Shown: in pieces, positions 29,923 to 39,541 of the stretch
Numbering within the stretch: the stretch's first letter is position 1
Layout of the letters: each line of letters starts with the position of its first letter
Assembly: GCA_028819255.1 (NCBI GenBank)
Contig: JAPPMB010000081.1
Location: 1-40,482, forward strand
Reading direction: 5' to 3'
Length of the DNA stretch: 40,482 bases
Source of the DNA: Bryobacterales bacterium
GTDB lineage: Bacteria; Acidobacteriota; Terriglobia; Bryobacterales; UBA6623
Notes under the pieces: generated by a model
Database searches by the model: none
Told to the model about the DNA's origin: nothing
What the model saw: the letters and a program-made list of their open reading frames with translations, nothing else
Program-made: the position numbers and the translations under genes

Positions 29923-31491
29923 GTGATAGCGGAAGACTGCCGGATCGCATGTGCGATGCTCGTCGGGTTGATCGCAGCGGTCCAGACACTCAACGGCCAG
30001 GCAGCAAGACCGCGCATCGCCGTAGGCGGGATTCTTCACGAGTCCAACACGTTTTCCTCCGTTTCCACGGACCTCGCCGACTTTCGAGGGAGGTCGCTGC
30101 GTCGCGGACCGGAGATTCCAGAGGAGTACTCCCGTTCCCAGCACGAGGTTGCCGGCTTCATCCAGGGAGGGGAAGAGAACGGGCTCGATCTTGTGTACAC
30201 GATCGTCGCGAGTGCGACTCCGGCAGGTCCGGTCACCGACGAGGCCTTCAATTCCCTAACGTCTGAACTCATTCGGCGTCTAGAGCAGGCCGGGCCGATC
30301 GACGGTCTCCTGCTTGCGCTTCATGGCGCGATGGTCGTCGAGAGCCATCTCGACGGAGATGCCGAGGTGCTGCGAAGGGTCAGGAATGCGGTCGGGACCG
30401 ACTTGCCAATTGTCGTCACCCACGACGCCCACGCGAACGTCGCGCCTGTGGAAGTTGAGCTCTCGACGGCGCTTGTCCTGTACAAGGAGGTGCCTCATGT
30501 GGACCAGCGCGAGCGCGGACTCCACGCAGCCGCCATCATGGCCGGGATCGTCAAGGAGGGGGACAGGCCCGTCCAGGCGATTGAGAAGCCCCCGTTGCTC
30601 TACAACATCCTGTACCACGACACCAATCGGGAGCCGATGCTCTCTCTCGTCCAGGAGGCGCGCCGCGTCGAGCGCGAGAACCCGAAGATCCTCGGCGTGA
30701 GCGTCCCTGTCGGCTATCAGTACGCGGACGTGCCCCAGATGGGTCCCAGCGTCGTCGTCGTCACGGACGGGGACCGTGATCTTGCCGAAAGGGAGGCCGA
30801 GCGGCTGGCCGCCATGATGTGGGAGCACAGGAAGGCGATGAATCTCGATCTGCCCGATGCCGCCGAGGCCGTCAGGCGGGCGCTGGCCGAGCCGAACGGC
30901 CCGGTCGTGCTGGTCGAGATGGGCGACAACATCGGCGGCGGGTCGGCTGGCGACAGCACTGCCGTCCTCGCGGAACTCATCGAGCAGGACGCCCGCGGGT
31001 TCGTGTCGGCGATCTACGATCCCGAAGCGGTTCGCCAGGCCGCGGAGATCGGCATCGGCGGCGACTTCGCCTTTCCCGTCGGAGGAAAGACCGACAGCCT
31101 ACATGGAGAACCCGTCCGGATTCGCGGCAAGGTCAAGCTGATCTACGACGGCAAGTACGTCGAAACTGCGATCCGCCACGGTGGTCGCCGCTATCTCGAC
31201 CAAGGCCTCACCGCCGTGGTCCACGCCGAGGGTTCCACGCAGGATCTGCCAAGCGTCGTCCTCCTCAACAGCGAGAGGCACACGCCCTTCAGCCTCGGCC
31301 AGCTGACCAGCGCGGGGATCGTTCCGGAACGGCAGAGAATCCTGGTCGTCAAGGCTGCCGTGGCGTTCCGGGCCGCCTACGAGCCGATTGCAGGGACCAT
31401 CATCGAAGTCGACACTCCGGGCCTCACCGCGGTCAATCCGAGTCGGTTCGATTACAGGAAGGTTCGCCCGGATCTCTACGGGCTGCGCTAG
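29923..31491 (+). CDS. MlrC / M81 family metalloprotein, exported paralogue
   Basis: The 522-residue protein carries a likely signal peptide (CRIACAMLVGLIAAVQTLNGQA) before the family opening IAVGGILHESNTF (39-44). Key segments are LALHGAMVVE (LHGAM at 133-137), THDAHANVAP (168-172) and YKEVPHVDQRERG (187-194), matching the zinc-ligand regions. MEMGDNIGGGSAGDS corresponds to the C-terminal domain loop. GTG 29923 was chosen because GGAG precedes it; a GTG at 29896 is possible. It lies 244 bases after the cytoplasmic paralogue and 46 before a sulfatase gene. Export suggests it acts on an extracellular or periplasmic amide or peptide. Substrate is unknown. Confidence 0.9.
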   Translation: MIAEDCRIACAMLVGLIAAVQTLNGQAARPRIAVGGILHESNTFSSVSTDLADFRGRSLRRGPEIPEEYSRSQHEVAGFIQGGEENGLDLVYTIVASATPAGPVTDEAFNSLTSELIRRLEQAGPIDGLLLALHGAMVVESHLDGDAEVLRRVRNAVGTDLPIVVTHDAHANVAPVEVELSTALVLYKEVPHVDQRERGLHAAAIMAGIVKEGDRPVQAIEKPPLLYNILYHDTNREPMLSLVQEARRVERENPKILGVSVPVGYQYADVPQMGPSVVVVTDGDRDLAEREAERLAAMMWEHRKAMNLDLPDAAEAVRRALAEPNGPVVLVEMGDNIGGGSAGDSTAVLAELIEQDARGFVSAIYDPEAVRQAAEIGIGGDFAFPVGGKTDSLHGEPVRIRGKVKLIYDGKYVETAIRHGGRRYLDQGLTAVVHAEGSTQDLPSVVLLNSERHTPFSLGQLTSAGIVPERQRILVVKAAVAFRAAYEPIAGTIIEVDTPGLTAVNPSRFDYRKVRPDLYGLR

Positions 31492-31537
31492 TGCGATTCT
31501 CCGTGAATCCGACTTGTCGCGGAAGAGGCGGTTGAAG

Positions 31538-32995
31538 GTGTCGGTTTCCTGCAGATTCGCCACTGCTGCTTGCGCAGCGCGGGGTCGAGCTTGGATCCGG
31601 ATCGCCCTGCTGGTTGCCATTGGGTCGGTTTCGGCGCCACTTCGCGGTGAGCAGCCCAACTTCGTGTTCCTCTATGCCGACGATCTGGCCGCCTGGGCTG
31701 TCGGAGCGCTCGGAAATCCCCAAGCGAGAACTCCGGGCATCGATCGCCTCTACGCCGAAGGTGTCGCACTGACCAACGCCTTCACCACGACGCCCGTCTG
31801 CAGCCCATCCCGCGCGGGGCTGCTGGCAAGCCGCTACGGTACGGAGCTAGGGATCACCGACTATCTGACCTCGGGGGAGGAGCGCAACAAGGGTCTTGAG
31901 CCGGAGGTGCCGACCTGGCCGAAGCTCCTGCAGGCTGCGGGCTACGCGACTGCGTTCGTTGGGAAGTGGCATGTCGGCAGCATGGACCGGCATCTCCCGA
32001 CGAACAATGGATACGATCTCTTCTACGGCTTCCGCAGCGGAGCCGGCATTTCGAAGGATCCCAAGGTCGAGTACGAGGGAAAGGTCCAGACCGTTTCGGG
32101 CTACACGCCGGACATCCTCGCGGACGAGGCAATCCGATTCCTGCGGGCGTCGGCCGGAACGGCGCCATTTCTTTTGAGCCTGCACTTCTGGGCGCCCCAC
32201 GCCAACACGTCAAACCGCACGCCGGACGGAGACCGTACCTGGCTGCCGCTCGCTGAGGCCGACTGGAATCCCTTCAGGAATCTCGATGTCGCACTGCCTG
32301 AGCGGCGCCATCCTGGTCTGGACGTCCCGCGGGCACGACGCATGCTTGCCGAGTACCTGGGATCGGTCGCCAGTCTTGACCGCAATGTTGGCCGCGTTCT
32401 CAAGACGCTCGACGAGCTGGGAATCTCGCGGGACACGGTCGTGATCTTCACGAGCGACCACGGGTACAACATGGGCCACAACGGCATTTGGCACAAGGGC
32501 AACGGGCGCTGGCTGCTAGTCGACAATCGCGGACCTCGTTCCAACATGTACGACCATTCCATCCGTGTTCCCGCCGTCGTGCGGTGGGAGGGACGGCTCG
32601 CGGCGGCAACCGTCGTGGACCGGACGGTGCTGAATCTCGACTGGTTTCCGACAATCCTTGCGATGGCCGGTGTCGAGATTCCCGGCGGCACGGTCATCCG
32701 CGGCACGAGCTTCCTCCCGCTGCTGCAAGGGCAGCCCTTGGAATGGAGGACATCCTTCTACGGGGAATACAGGCAACTGCACCAGGAGCAAGCGGACCAG
32801 CGCATGTGGAGGACGCCACACTGGAAGCTCGTGCGCGACAGCCGGCCCGGGATGGACGAACTCTACAACTTGGCGTCGGACCCGGGTGAGCACGTGAACC
32901 TGATTCACGACGGGAGCACAGAAACCGTCAGAGCCGTGGCACGACTCGACAAGGAGTTGCGCGACGAAATGTTGCGGATCCGAACCGAGCCCTGA
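31538..32995 (+). CDS. Exported type I sulfatase
   Basis: This 485-residue sulfatase has an N-terminal signal (RIALLVAIGSVSAPLRGE) and the opening PNFVFLYADDL with the metal-binding Asp pair. The modification motif C-S-P-S-R is present (C88, in TPVCSPSRAGLLASRYG); its Cys is converted to formylglycine. Further catalytic segments are GKWHVG, LHFWAPHA and FTSDHGYNMGH. The C-terminal subdomain (ELYNLASDPGEHVNL) is typical. GTG 31538 was chosen because AGAGG lies just upstream (31524-31528); TTG 31532 is the alternative. It hydrolyses sulfate esters, probably on polysaccharides, in the periplasm. No sulfatase-maturating enzyme is in the window. It follows the exported MlrC closely, probably in one operon. 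Confidence 0.92.
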   Translation: MSVSCRFATAACAARGRAWIRIALLVAIGSVSAPLRGEQPNFVFLYADDLAAWAVGALGNPQARTPGIDRLYAEGVALTNAFTTTPVCSPSRAGLLASRYGTELGITDYLTSGEERNKGLEPEVPTWPKLLQAAGYATAFVGKWHVGSMDRHLPTNNGYDLFYGFRSGAGISKDPKVEYEGKVQTVSGYTPDILADEAIRFLRASAGTAPFLLSLHFWAPHANTSNRTPDGDRTWLPLAEADWNPFRNLDVALPERRHPGLDVPRARRMLAEYLGSVASLDRNVGRVLKTLDELGISRDTVVIFTSDHGYNMGHNGIWHKGNGRWLLVDNRGPRSNMYDHSIRVPAVVRWEGRLAAATVVDRTVLNLDWFPTILAMAGVEIPGGTVIRGTSFLPLLQGQPLEWRTSFYGEYRQLHQEQADQRMWRTPHWKLVRDSRPGMDELYNLASDPGEHVNLIHDGSTETVRAVARLDKELRDEMLRIRTEP

Positions 32996-33257
32996 CTGGC
33001 GCTCGGTGATCCGGCCTAGCGCCTCTCAGGCTCTCGGGAAGGCACCAGTCGTTGGATAGCAGTCGCCCCCCTGGACTGCGGGTTGGGAGAATGCGGACAT
33101 CAGTGCCGTTCCGGAATGGCCTGACGGATGGCAGCCGAGCTCTCAGGCTCGCTTTGCGCCGAGGGCGTTCCTGCCGCGAACTCCGTGCAGGCCGCAGCCT
33201 CTCTCGCCGCTGGGACTGTTATCCTGCTGTAGATTCGTTTCGCTGCAGGGACTTAGG
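32996..33257. other. Intergenic region downstream of sulfatase
   Basis: No gene was recognised. It separates the sulfatase cluster from the next small frame and the cytochrome c-TPR pair. Confidence 0.4.
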
Positions 33258-33704
33258 ATGACCGACGAGGAGAATCACCGCTTCTTTCGGCGCGTGATCT
33301 CGGAGTCCGAGCCGGCGAAGCAGGCATCCGCCCGGCCTAGGTATTTTCCTGCGGGTGCGTTCCGCACTGGCTCTGCCGCCGGGGCCTTCGGTCCCGAGTT
33401 TGTCTGGCGCTGGGGTCCGAGTCCCGGCCACATCCCTTTGTCGATGACGAGCCGACACCGGCGATCCGGCAGCTGTCCGACGGTGTCAGGATCCATACCG
33501 CCTGGCTCCGGGCCGGGAAGTCCCATGCACAGTTCTGCACTGTTCTTGCGTGTCCGGCCGCTCCGGTTCGCTCGCGAGCGAGAAGCAGATCGGCGCCCGT
33601 CAGGGCTCTCCTCCGTGCAGTTCGGGTACAGACGAGACTGCACAGTTCTCTCGGAAACAGGAGTACGTGCCGTTCGTGGAATCCTTGCGGTAGCCCAGAG
33701 TTGA
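33258..33704 (+). CDS. Hypothetical small protein, possibly decayed
   Basis: The 148-codon frame has a reasonable ribosome-binding site (AGGGA at 33247-33251) and a plausible coding start (MTDEENHRFFRRVISESEP). From about residue 30 the frame becomes Pro/Gly/Arg-rich, as if frameshifted. It overlaps the alternative start of the downstream cytochrome gene by four bases. No family was recognised. It may be the head of a broken gene. Confidence 0.3.
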   Translation: MTDEENHRFFRRVISESEPAKQASARPRYFPAGAFRTGSAAGAFGPEFVWRWGPSPGHIPLSMTSRHRRSGSCPTVSGSIPPGSGPGSPMHSSALFLRVRPLRFAREREADRRPSGLSSVQFGYRRDCTVLSETGVRAVRGILAVAQS

Positions 33705-34849
33705 CGAACCATTTGCGCTCGCCGTCCGTTTACGGCCGATCCCGGAGATGGGGACTACGAGCGTGTTGCCTTCTGGTTTGGGTTCTGAGCGTCCAGATCC
33801 CATCTGAAACTCAGGATCTGCCGGGCAATGGGCGATACGTGGGCGCCAGCACCTGCGGCTCCTGTCACCCGAGTCAATTCGAGAGCCAGGCTAGGAGCGG
33901 CCATGCGACGACGCTTCACCGCGCTTCCGATCACCCGCTCGCGGATCGCTTCGTTCCCGACCAGCCCTTGCGACGCCCGCCAGGCTACCAGTTCCGCTAC
34001 AGGCAGGTGGAGGACCAGGTGGTCGTGCAGGCCGAAGACAGCGAGTACATCATGGAGCTACCGCTCGAATGGGCATTCGGGGCGGGGAATCACGGGGTCA
34101 CCTTCGTCAGCCGACTGAACAGGCAGAGCTACCTGGAACATGCCTTCAGCTACTATTCCGCCGCAGGCTCCTTGGACGTCACCACAGGGCATGAATCGAT
34201 TCGCCCGGAGACGCTGCTTCAGGCGATGGGTTTGCGCTACACGATTCGAGGGCCGGGCAACCCGATTTCCAACTGCTTCGAGTGCCACTCGACCGGGCCG
34301 CTGTCGTACTCCCTGAAGCAGGAGGTCGAAGTCAAAGAACCCGGCGTGCGCTGCGAGAGCTGTCATGGGCCTGGCGGAAGCCATTTGGACGCGATTTCGA
34401 CCGGCAACGTAGCTCTGGCACGTTCGGAGATCAGCAATCCGGTGCGATTGCCTGCTGACGAGTTGCTGCAATTCTGCGGTGACTGCCATCGCGACCCGCA
34501 CGGCGGCTCCAACGAGTTCGATTTCGAAGTCGCGTGGAACGTCCGCCACCAGCCCCCGTATCTCCGGCAGAGCCGCTGCTTCCAGGGCAGTGGCAATAGG
34601 CTCACCTGTTTCACCTGCCATGATCCGCACGAACCCGTCCGACGGAACGAGCCAGACTACTACAGAGGAGCTTGCCTGACGTGCCACGGGAGCGAGGTCA
34701 TCGTGCCGGCGGCAATCTGCGAGGCCAGCCGGCCATCGGATTGCACGGACTGCCACATGCCCACTGTTGCCGTCAACTCGAATCTCAAGTTCAAGAATCA
34801 CTGGATCGGTATCTATTCCGGCGAAGAGAGCCTCAAGCCGAGTCGATAG
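33701..34849 (+). CDS. Seven-heme exported multiheme cytochrome c
   Basis: This 382-residue protein has a signal region (GLRACCLLVWVLSVQ) and seven CXXCH heme sites starting at C52, C192, C218, C259, C303, C325 and C348. The first lies in YVGASTCGSCH and is separated by a long beta-rich segment from the cluster of six. That layout is common in cytochrome c554-like multiheme proteins of Acidobacteria and Planctomycetes. It is unrelated in layout to the smaller cytochromes at 1941 and 5070. The TTG 33701 start is uncertain. A TPR protein gene follows, mirroring the cytochrome-TPR order on the left. It probably takes part in periplasmic electron transfer. The partner is unknown. Confidence 0.9.
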   Translation: MTNHLRSPSVYGRSRRWGLRACCLLVWVLSVQIPSETQDLPGNGRYVGASTCGSCHPSQFESQARSGHATTLHRASDHPLADRFVPDQPLRRPPGYQFRYRQVEDQVVVQAEDSEYIMELPLEWAFGAGNHGVTFVSRLNRQSYLEHAFSYYSAAGSLDVTTGHESIRPETLLQAMGLRYTIRGPGNPISNCFECHSTGPLSYSLKQEVEVKEPGVRCESCHGPGGSHLDAISTGNVALARSEISNPVRLPADELLQFCGDCHRDPHGGSNEFDFEVAWNVRHQPPYLRQSRCFQGSGNRLTCFTCHDPHEPVRRNEPDYYRGACLTCHGSEVIVPAAICEASRPSDCTDCHMPTVAVNSNLKFKNHWIGIYSGEESLKPSR

Positions 34850-35020
34850 GCGCTGACGCGTTCCGACTCAATCTCGCCTGAGAAATGAAACCGCGGCGCG
34901 GTCTCCGCTTGTTCCGAAATTCCCGACTCGGGCCGGCGGGCCCTTGTCGACGCGACCGGCAGTCCGCTCGACGGGTGTCGGTGTTCCGCTACACTCGAAC
35001 TGTTCGTGGGGGCTCAGGTA

Positions 35021-36190
35021 GTGACCGCGCCAGCGTTTACAGTGGCGTTCTTCCGGCCCGTACTAGCGATTCTTGCGGTCGGCTGCCTCGCCACCCTCCA
35101 ATCGGCGCAACTTCCGAACTCGGCCCTCCATGCGGCGTACCAGGCCTACCAGTCGGGCGACTACGAGACCGCGGACGCTCGGTTCCGCGAGATCCTGAGC
35201 CGGGATCCATCGAACGCCCGGGTCCAGAACGATCACGGCTCGGCGCTGCTGCGCCTGAAGAGGTACGGCGAAGCCGCGCAGGCTTTTCAACGCGCATCCG
35301 ACCTCCTGCCCAATGTCAAGGAAATACGAAAGAACCTTGGCCAGGCGTACTTTCAGGGGGGCCAGTACCCCCAAGCACAAGAGATTCTGGGGGGCTACTT
35401 GGAAGCCCGGCCTCAGGATGCCGCCGCAAGGCAGCTCCTGGCCCTGAGCTACATGCTGCAGGGGAAGACCGAACAGGCCGTGGCACAGCTTGAGGAACTC
35501 CGGTCGGCGGGAAACCGGGATGTCGGCGTGCTGTACGCGCTTTCGTCAGCCTATCTGCAAATGGGCGAATCTTCGAAGGCCCAGAGCGTTCTCAACGAGC
35601 TTTTCCGCACGCACTCGGACTCGCCGGAACTGCAAGTGCTGCTGGCTCAGGCGAAGGAAAGCGAGAAGGACTTTGCAGGTGCCCTTGCCGCGCTTGACCG
35701 TGCCCTCGCGCTGCGTCCCGACACTCCCTTGGTTCACTTCTACAGAGGCAGGATTCTCTGGCGGCAGTCGCGAGGGCCAGGAGCGGAGGAGGCCCTGAGT
35801 CAAGCGATCCTTCAGGATCCGTTACATGCCGAGAGCTACTTCTACAGGGGCGTGGTCCGCTCGCGTCTCCGTCGCTCGGAAGAAGCTGAGGCCGACTTGC
35901 GGCAATGCCTTGCGATCGATCCGCAGCACGCACTGGCCCACTACCATCTCGGCAAGATGCTTTCGGAGAGGGGGGGCCTGGAAGAGGCCCTGCCTTATCT
36001 GGAGAAATCCGTTGAGCTGCAGCCGGACCACACCGAGAGCCACTACCTCTTGGGCCGGACCCTGCTGAAGCTCGGCCGCAGCGATGAAGCGCGGGAGTAC
36101 TTGCGGGTGGTTCGCAAGACCCAGGACGAAGAGCGATCGGAACTGGAGGACGCACTGTCAGGTTCGCGAGGGGCACAACGCAAGCCTTGA
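35021..36190 (+). CDS. Exported TPR protein, partner of the 382-residue cytochrome c
   Basis: This roughly 389-residue protein has an N-terminal hydrophobic export segment (FFRPVLAILAVGCLATLQSAQ). About ten tetratricopeptide repeats follow, for example AYQAYQSGDYETADARFREILSRDPSNARVQNDHGSALLRLKRYGEAAQAFQRA and ALAHYHLGKMLSERGGLEEALPYLEKSVELQPDH. GTG 35021 was chosen because a GGGGG run precedes it at good spacing; GTG 35006 is an alternative. It lies 171 bases after the cytochrome c gene on the same strand. The repeats should scaffold protein contacts in the periplasm, perhaps with the cytochrome. Confidence 0.9.
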   Translation: MTAPAFTVAFFRPVLAILAVGCLATLQSAQLPNSALHAAYQAYQSGDYETADARFREILSRDPSNARVQNDHGSALLRLKRYGEAAQAFQRASDLLPNVKEIRKNLGQAYFQGGQYPQAQEILGGYLEARPQDAAARQLLALSYMLQGKTEQAVAQLEELRSAGNRDVGVLYALSSAYLQMGESSKAQSVLNELFRTHSDSPELQVLLAQAKESEKDFAGALAALDRALALRPDTPLVHFYRGRILWRQSRGPGAEEALSQAILQDPLHAESYFYRGVVRSRLRRSEEAEADLRQCLAIDPQHALAHYHLGKMLSERGGLEEALPYLEKSVELQPDHTESHYLLGRTLLKLGRSDEAREYLRVVRKTQDEERSELEDALSGSRGAQRKP

Positions 36191-36310
36191 ACCCCGCGGG
36201 CACCGATCATGCAGTGCACGATCCGGAGTACCGGCTGGCAGGTGCCGTCTTGTGCGCAGCGCGGGGGCCCGGCAAGAGCACCGGTTTGGGCGCGACTGTG
36301 AACGGAAAGA

Positions 36311-39300
36311 TCAGAAGCTGATCTTGAGCCCGATCTGCATGATGCGGGGATCGTGGGCGCTCGTTACCCTCCCGAAGATACTATTGTTGAAGCCTAGGGC
36401 CACCCCGTTCCACTGAGGGTGGTTGAACGCGTTGAAGAATTCCGCTCGGAGCTGCATCCGTACGCGTTCGTTGAATTGCGTGTTCTTGGCGAGCGTCAGG
36501 TCGAAATTCGTCAGCCCGGGCAGCCGGATGGGTGCGCGCGGCGAATTGCCGAACGTTCCCCGAGCGGGCTGTTCAAAGGCGGACGTGTTGAACCACTGCG
36601 AAAGGGTCTGGGGTCCCGAGTTCGGCTCGCCCACGAGGTTCGGTCTCTGGGGGCCGCCGCCGCCAACGCGTCCGTTGTCGCCGGCCAAGGTCGGTCCGCC
36701 CGCACGGCCGCTCTGGAGCGAGACGATCCCGGCGATGGTCCAGCCCCCGAACACCTTCTTCACCGCCGTGTTCTGCCTCTTGAAGAAGGGCAGTTCGTAT
36801 AGGAAGTTCGTCATGGAAATGTGCGTGCGGTCGAAGTCTGCCAGACTCCACTCGGCGGCGAGGTTCCTCGGATCCTGCACCGTGTCGCCGATGTTGTCGC
36901 CGTGGCTCCAAGTCCGCGACAGCGTGTAGGCGCTCTCGAGCATGAATCCTCCCAAGAATCGTCGGCGCAGCGTGATTTCCAGACCGTTGTAGGTCGAACT
37001 TGCCGACGGCTGCTGGTAGAGGACGTTTGCGAATCCCGGGAATGGTCGGTGCGCGTTGATGCTGCCCTGGCGGTTCGGGTCAGGGGCCGGACGGTTCAGA
37101 TTGGGTCGGATTCCAAGATGCACCCCCCGGTTTCCGACGTAGGTGATGTCGATCGAGGTCCGCCGGACGATCTCCTGCTGGAGGCCGAAGCTCCACTGGT
37201 AGCTGGTTGCCGCCAAGCCTTCGGGATCGTGCCCCGAAACATTGCTCGGCAGGAGGATGTCGGTCGTGCCGCCGGCGGGATCGCTCAGCCTAGTGTCGAA
37301 GATCAGGGGCTGCTGAACGATCGGCGGCTGGGTCGTGAACCGTCCGATGTGTCCGGGCCCGTAGTAGACGCCACCGCCGGCCCGCACCACCGACCTGTCT
37401 GAGATCTTGTAGGCGAGTCCGAGCCGAGGCCCGAAGTTGGTGAATCGCTGCCGGTACAGGTCATGGCCGCCGAACCGCTCAGCCGCCGAATCCGACGGCG
37501 TGAGCAACCCGTTCAGAAGTGCGCCGCTACCCGGAACGATGCGCCCGTTCGACATCACTGTCACAGCCTGCGAAGGGTCGTACAGTTCGGGCATGAAAGA
37601 TGAAATCCGGCCGTGTTCCTCGCCTCCGAGCACGCCTTGGAAGATCGACCAACGGATCCCGTAGTTGAGGGTGAGATTCTGGCTGACCTTCCAGTCGTCC
37701 TGGGCATAGAAGTCCTTCTGCCAGGCGATGAAGTTCGACTGGAGGTTGCCGCCTTCCTGTTCCTGGTAGGTGCGGGCCCGGCCCATAAGGAAGTCCGCCA
37801 CCGCATGGCCCGTGGCGCCTCCGTTGAAGTTGAACGAGCCCTGCGGCCTCGTCGAAGAGTCGATCCACTTCCGGATCCAGAGAATCTCCGTGCCGAACTT
37901 CAGGCTGTGATTCCCGACTTGCTTGGTCAGGTCGTCGCGGAACGTGAGCATCGGATTGCCGTTGTCGTACGGCACGTTGGCGGCGCTGATGCTTCCCCAG
38001 CCCTGTCCCAGGCGGATGTCGGGAATCTTGTTGCCCGGATTCTCGGCGAACAGTTCCGGGACGTTCAGCCCGCTCGGCCGCTGCTCCATGTTCAGGAGGG
38101 GGCGATGAATGGTGTTCCAGGAGAACCCAAAGGTGAACTCGTTGACCATGGTCGGGGACACGATGTTCGTGAGGCTCGCGACAAGGTTCTTGCCGGGCTT
38201 CGAGTAGGACGAGTGGATGGTGTCGAACGAATGAGCGGACCACAGGGCCTTGTGCTGGATCTGGGTCCAGTCGTCTTGGATGTACCGCGCCATCAGCCGG
38301 ACGTTGTCGCTGAAGTTCTGATCGATGCGGACTAGTTCCTCGTGCTGGTCGGTGGGCTGGCTGGGCTGCGCGATCCAGTTCTGTCCTCCGACACGATTCG
38401 GCAGGGGGTAGAAGTTCTCAAGGAGGATCGTTGCGTTGGGGTCGATGCGGTCCTGGGGAATTATGTTGTTCGGAAACGGCTCTCCGGTGTCCGGGTCGCT
38501 GATCTGCCGCTCGCCGGTGAAATCGCCCATCCGCATGGCCTGGGTCGGCGTACGGGCCAGGAACGTGGCCCCCCGCATGGACGGGCCGCGCCGCTTGTAC
38601 TGGGAAATGGACGTGAAGAAGAAGGTCTTGGTCTTGTCGGCGTTGTAGCCGGCGAACGAGATCGGGCCTCCGAGCGTGAAACCGAAGTGGTTCTGCTTGA
38701 GCGGAGCAGCTTCGGTGGCGAAGAAGTTCGCCGAATCCATCACGTTGTTCCTGAGGAAGTTGTAGAAGTCCCCGTGGAACTCCTGGCTACCGCCCTTGAT
38801 CACGATGTTGCCGACGCCCCCGCCGTAGCTTCCGGATTCCGCATTGAAGTTGCTGGTCAGGAACTTAACTTCCGCGATGGCTTCGGGCGGCGGGAAATTG
38901 TTGATGCCCCGCTGTCCGCCGGTGTCCATGTTCTGGATGCCGTCGATCGCGTAGCGCACCTTGTCCGTCCGCGTGCCGTGGACGGCGAGCAGGGGATTGC
39001 CCTCTTGGCCAATGCCTCGCTGGTCGGTCGCTTCCGCTGCGACGCCAGCCGCGAGCCGCCCGAACTGCGACCAGTTGCGTCCGTTGATGGGCATCTCCGC
39101 GACCTGGATGCTGCTGATGAGCGCTGACACCTCGCCGCTCTCGGTGTCCAAGACTGGAGCGGCACCCGAGACCTCGACAGTCGTAGTCACTTCGCCCACC
39201 TGCAGTTCCAGATTGACGCCCAGGCGCTGCTCGGCTTCCAGCGAGATGCCGCGGAGCACCTGGCGCTGAAATCCTGCCAGTTCAGCGGCGATGTCGTAAT

Positions 39301-39541
39301 CGCCGGCCGCTATGGCGCTGACGACGTACACGCCGCTCTCGTTCGACTCGACCACGCGAATCTCTCCTGTGGCAGCGTTCGTCACTGTGACCTGGACGCC
39401 CGGAATGACGGCGCCGGTAGCGTCTGCAACGGATCCGGTGATTGTGCCGCGGCTGATTCCTTGGCCGTGAGCGACTGACCAGGCACCGAATAGCAGCAGC
39501 ACGGCTGCGGCGGCGCTTCCAATGGCTTTGGTGCAATTCAT
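36311..39541 (-). CDS. Oar-like TonB-dependent outer membrane receptor with N-terminal carboxypeptidase-regulatory domain
   Basis: This 1076-residue outer membrane protein has a signal peptide (AIGSAAAAVLLLFGAWSVAHGQ). A CarboxypepD_reg-like beta domain lies at about 30-120 (GTITGSVADATGAVIPGVQVTVTN...GDYDIAAELAGF). The plug domain lies at about 140-260 (LPINGRN-type element MPINGRNWSQF; YAIDGIQN). A long beta-barrel ends IMQIGLKISF. GGGAGAGG lies just upstream of the start. This architecture is greatly expanded in Acidobacteria and usually serves uptake of large substrates or polymers. A TonB/ExbBD system is not in the window. The ligand is unknown, but carbohydrate import would suit the nearby sulfatase and sugar-acid genes. 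Confidence 0.93.
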   Translation of the reverse strand: MNCTKAIGSAAAAVLLLFGAWSVAHGQGISRGTITGSVADATGAVIPGVQVTVTNAATGEIRVVESNESGVYVVSAIAAGDYDIAAELAGFQRQVLRGISLEAEQRLGVNLELQVGEVTTTVEVSGAAPVLDTESGEVSALISSIQVAEMPINGRNWSQFGRLAAGVAAEATDQRGIGQEGNPLLAVHGTRTDKVRYAIDGIQNMDTGGQRGINNFPPPEAIAEVKFLTSNFNAESGSYGGGVGNIVIKGGSQEFHGDFYNFLRNNVMDSANFFATEAAPLKQNHFGFTLGGPISFAGYNADKTKTFFFTSISQYKRRGPSMRGATFLARTPTQAMRMGDFTGERQISDPDTGEPFPNNIIPQDRIDPNATILLENFYPLPNRVGGQNWIAQPSQPTDQHEELVRIDQNFSDNVRLMARYIQDDWTQIQHKALWSAHSFDTIHSSYSKPGKNLVASLTNIVSPTMVNEFTFGFSWNTIHRPLLNMEQRPSGLNVPELFAENPGNKIPDIRLGQGWGSISAANVPYDNGNPMLTFRDDLTKQVGNHSLKFGTEILWIRKWIDSSTRPQGSFNFNGGATGHAVADFLMGRARTYQEQEGGNLQSNFIAWQKDFYAQDDWKVSQNLTLNYGIRWSIFQGVLGGEEHGRISSFMPELYDPSQAVTVMSNGRIVPGSGALLNGLLTPSDSAAERFGGHDLYRQRFTNFGPRLGLAYKISDRSVVRAGGGVYYGPGHIGRFTTQPPIVQQPLIFDTRLSDPAGGTTDILLPSNVSGHDPEGLAATSYQWSFGLQQEIVRRTSIDITYVGNRGVHLGIRPNLNRPAPDPNRQGSINAHRPFPGFANVLYQQPSASSTYNGLEITLRRRFLGGFMLESAYTLSRTWSHGDNIGDTVQDPRNLAAEWSLADFDRTHISMTNFLYELPFFKRQNTAVKKVFGGWTIAGIVSLQSGRAGGPTLAGDNGRVGGGGPQRPNLVGEPNSGPQTLSQWFNTSAFEQPARGTFGNSPRAPIRLPGLTNFDLTLAKNTQFNERVRMQLRAEFFNAFNHPQWNGVALGFNNSIFGRVTSAHDPRIMQIGLKISF

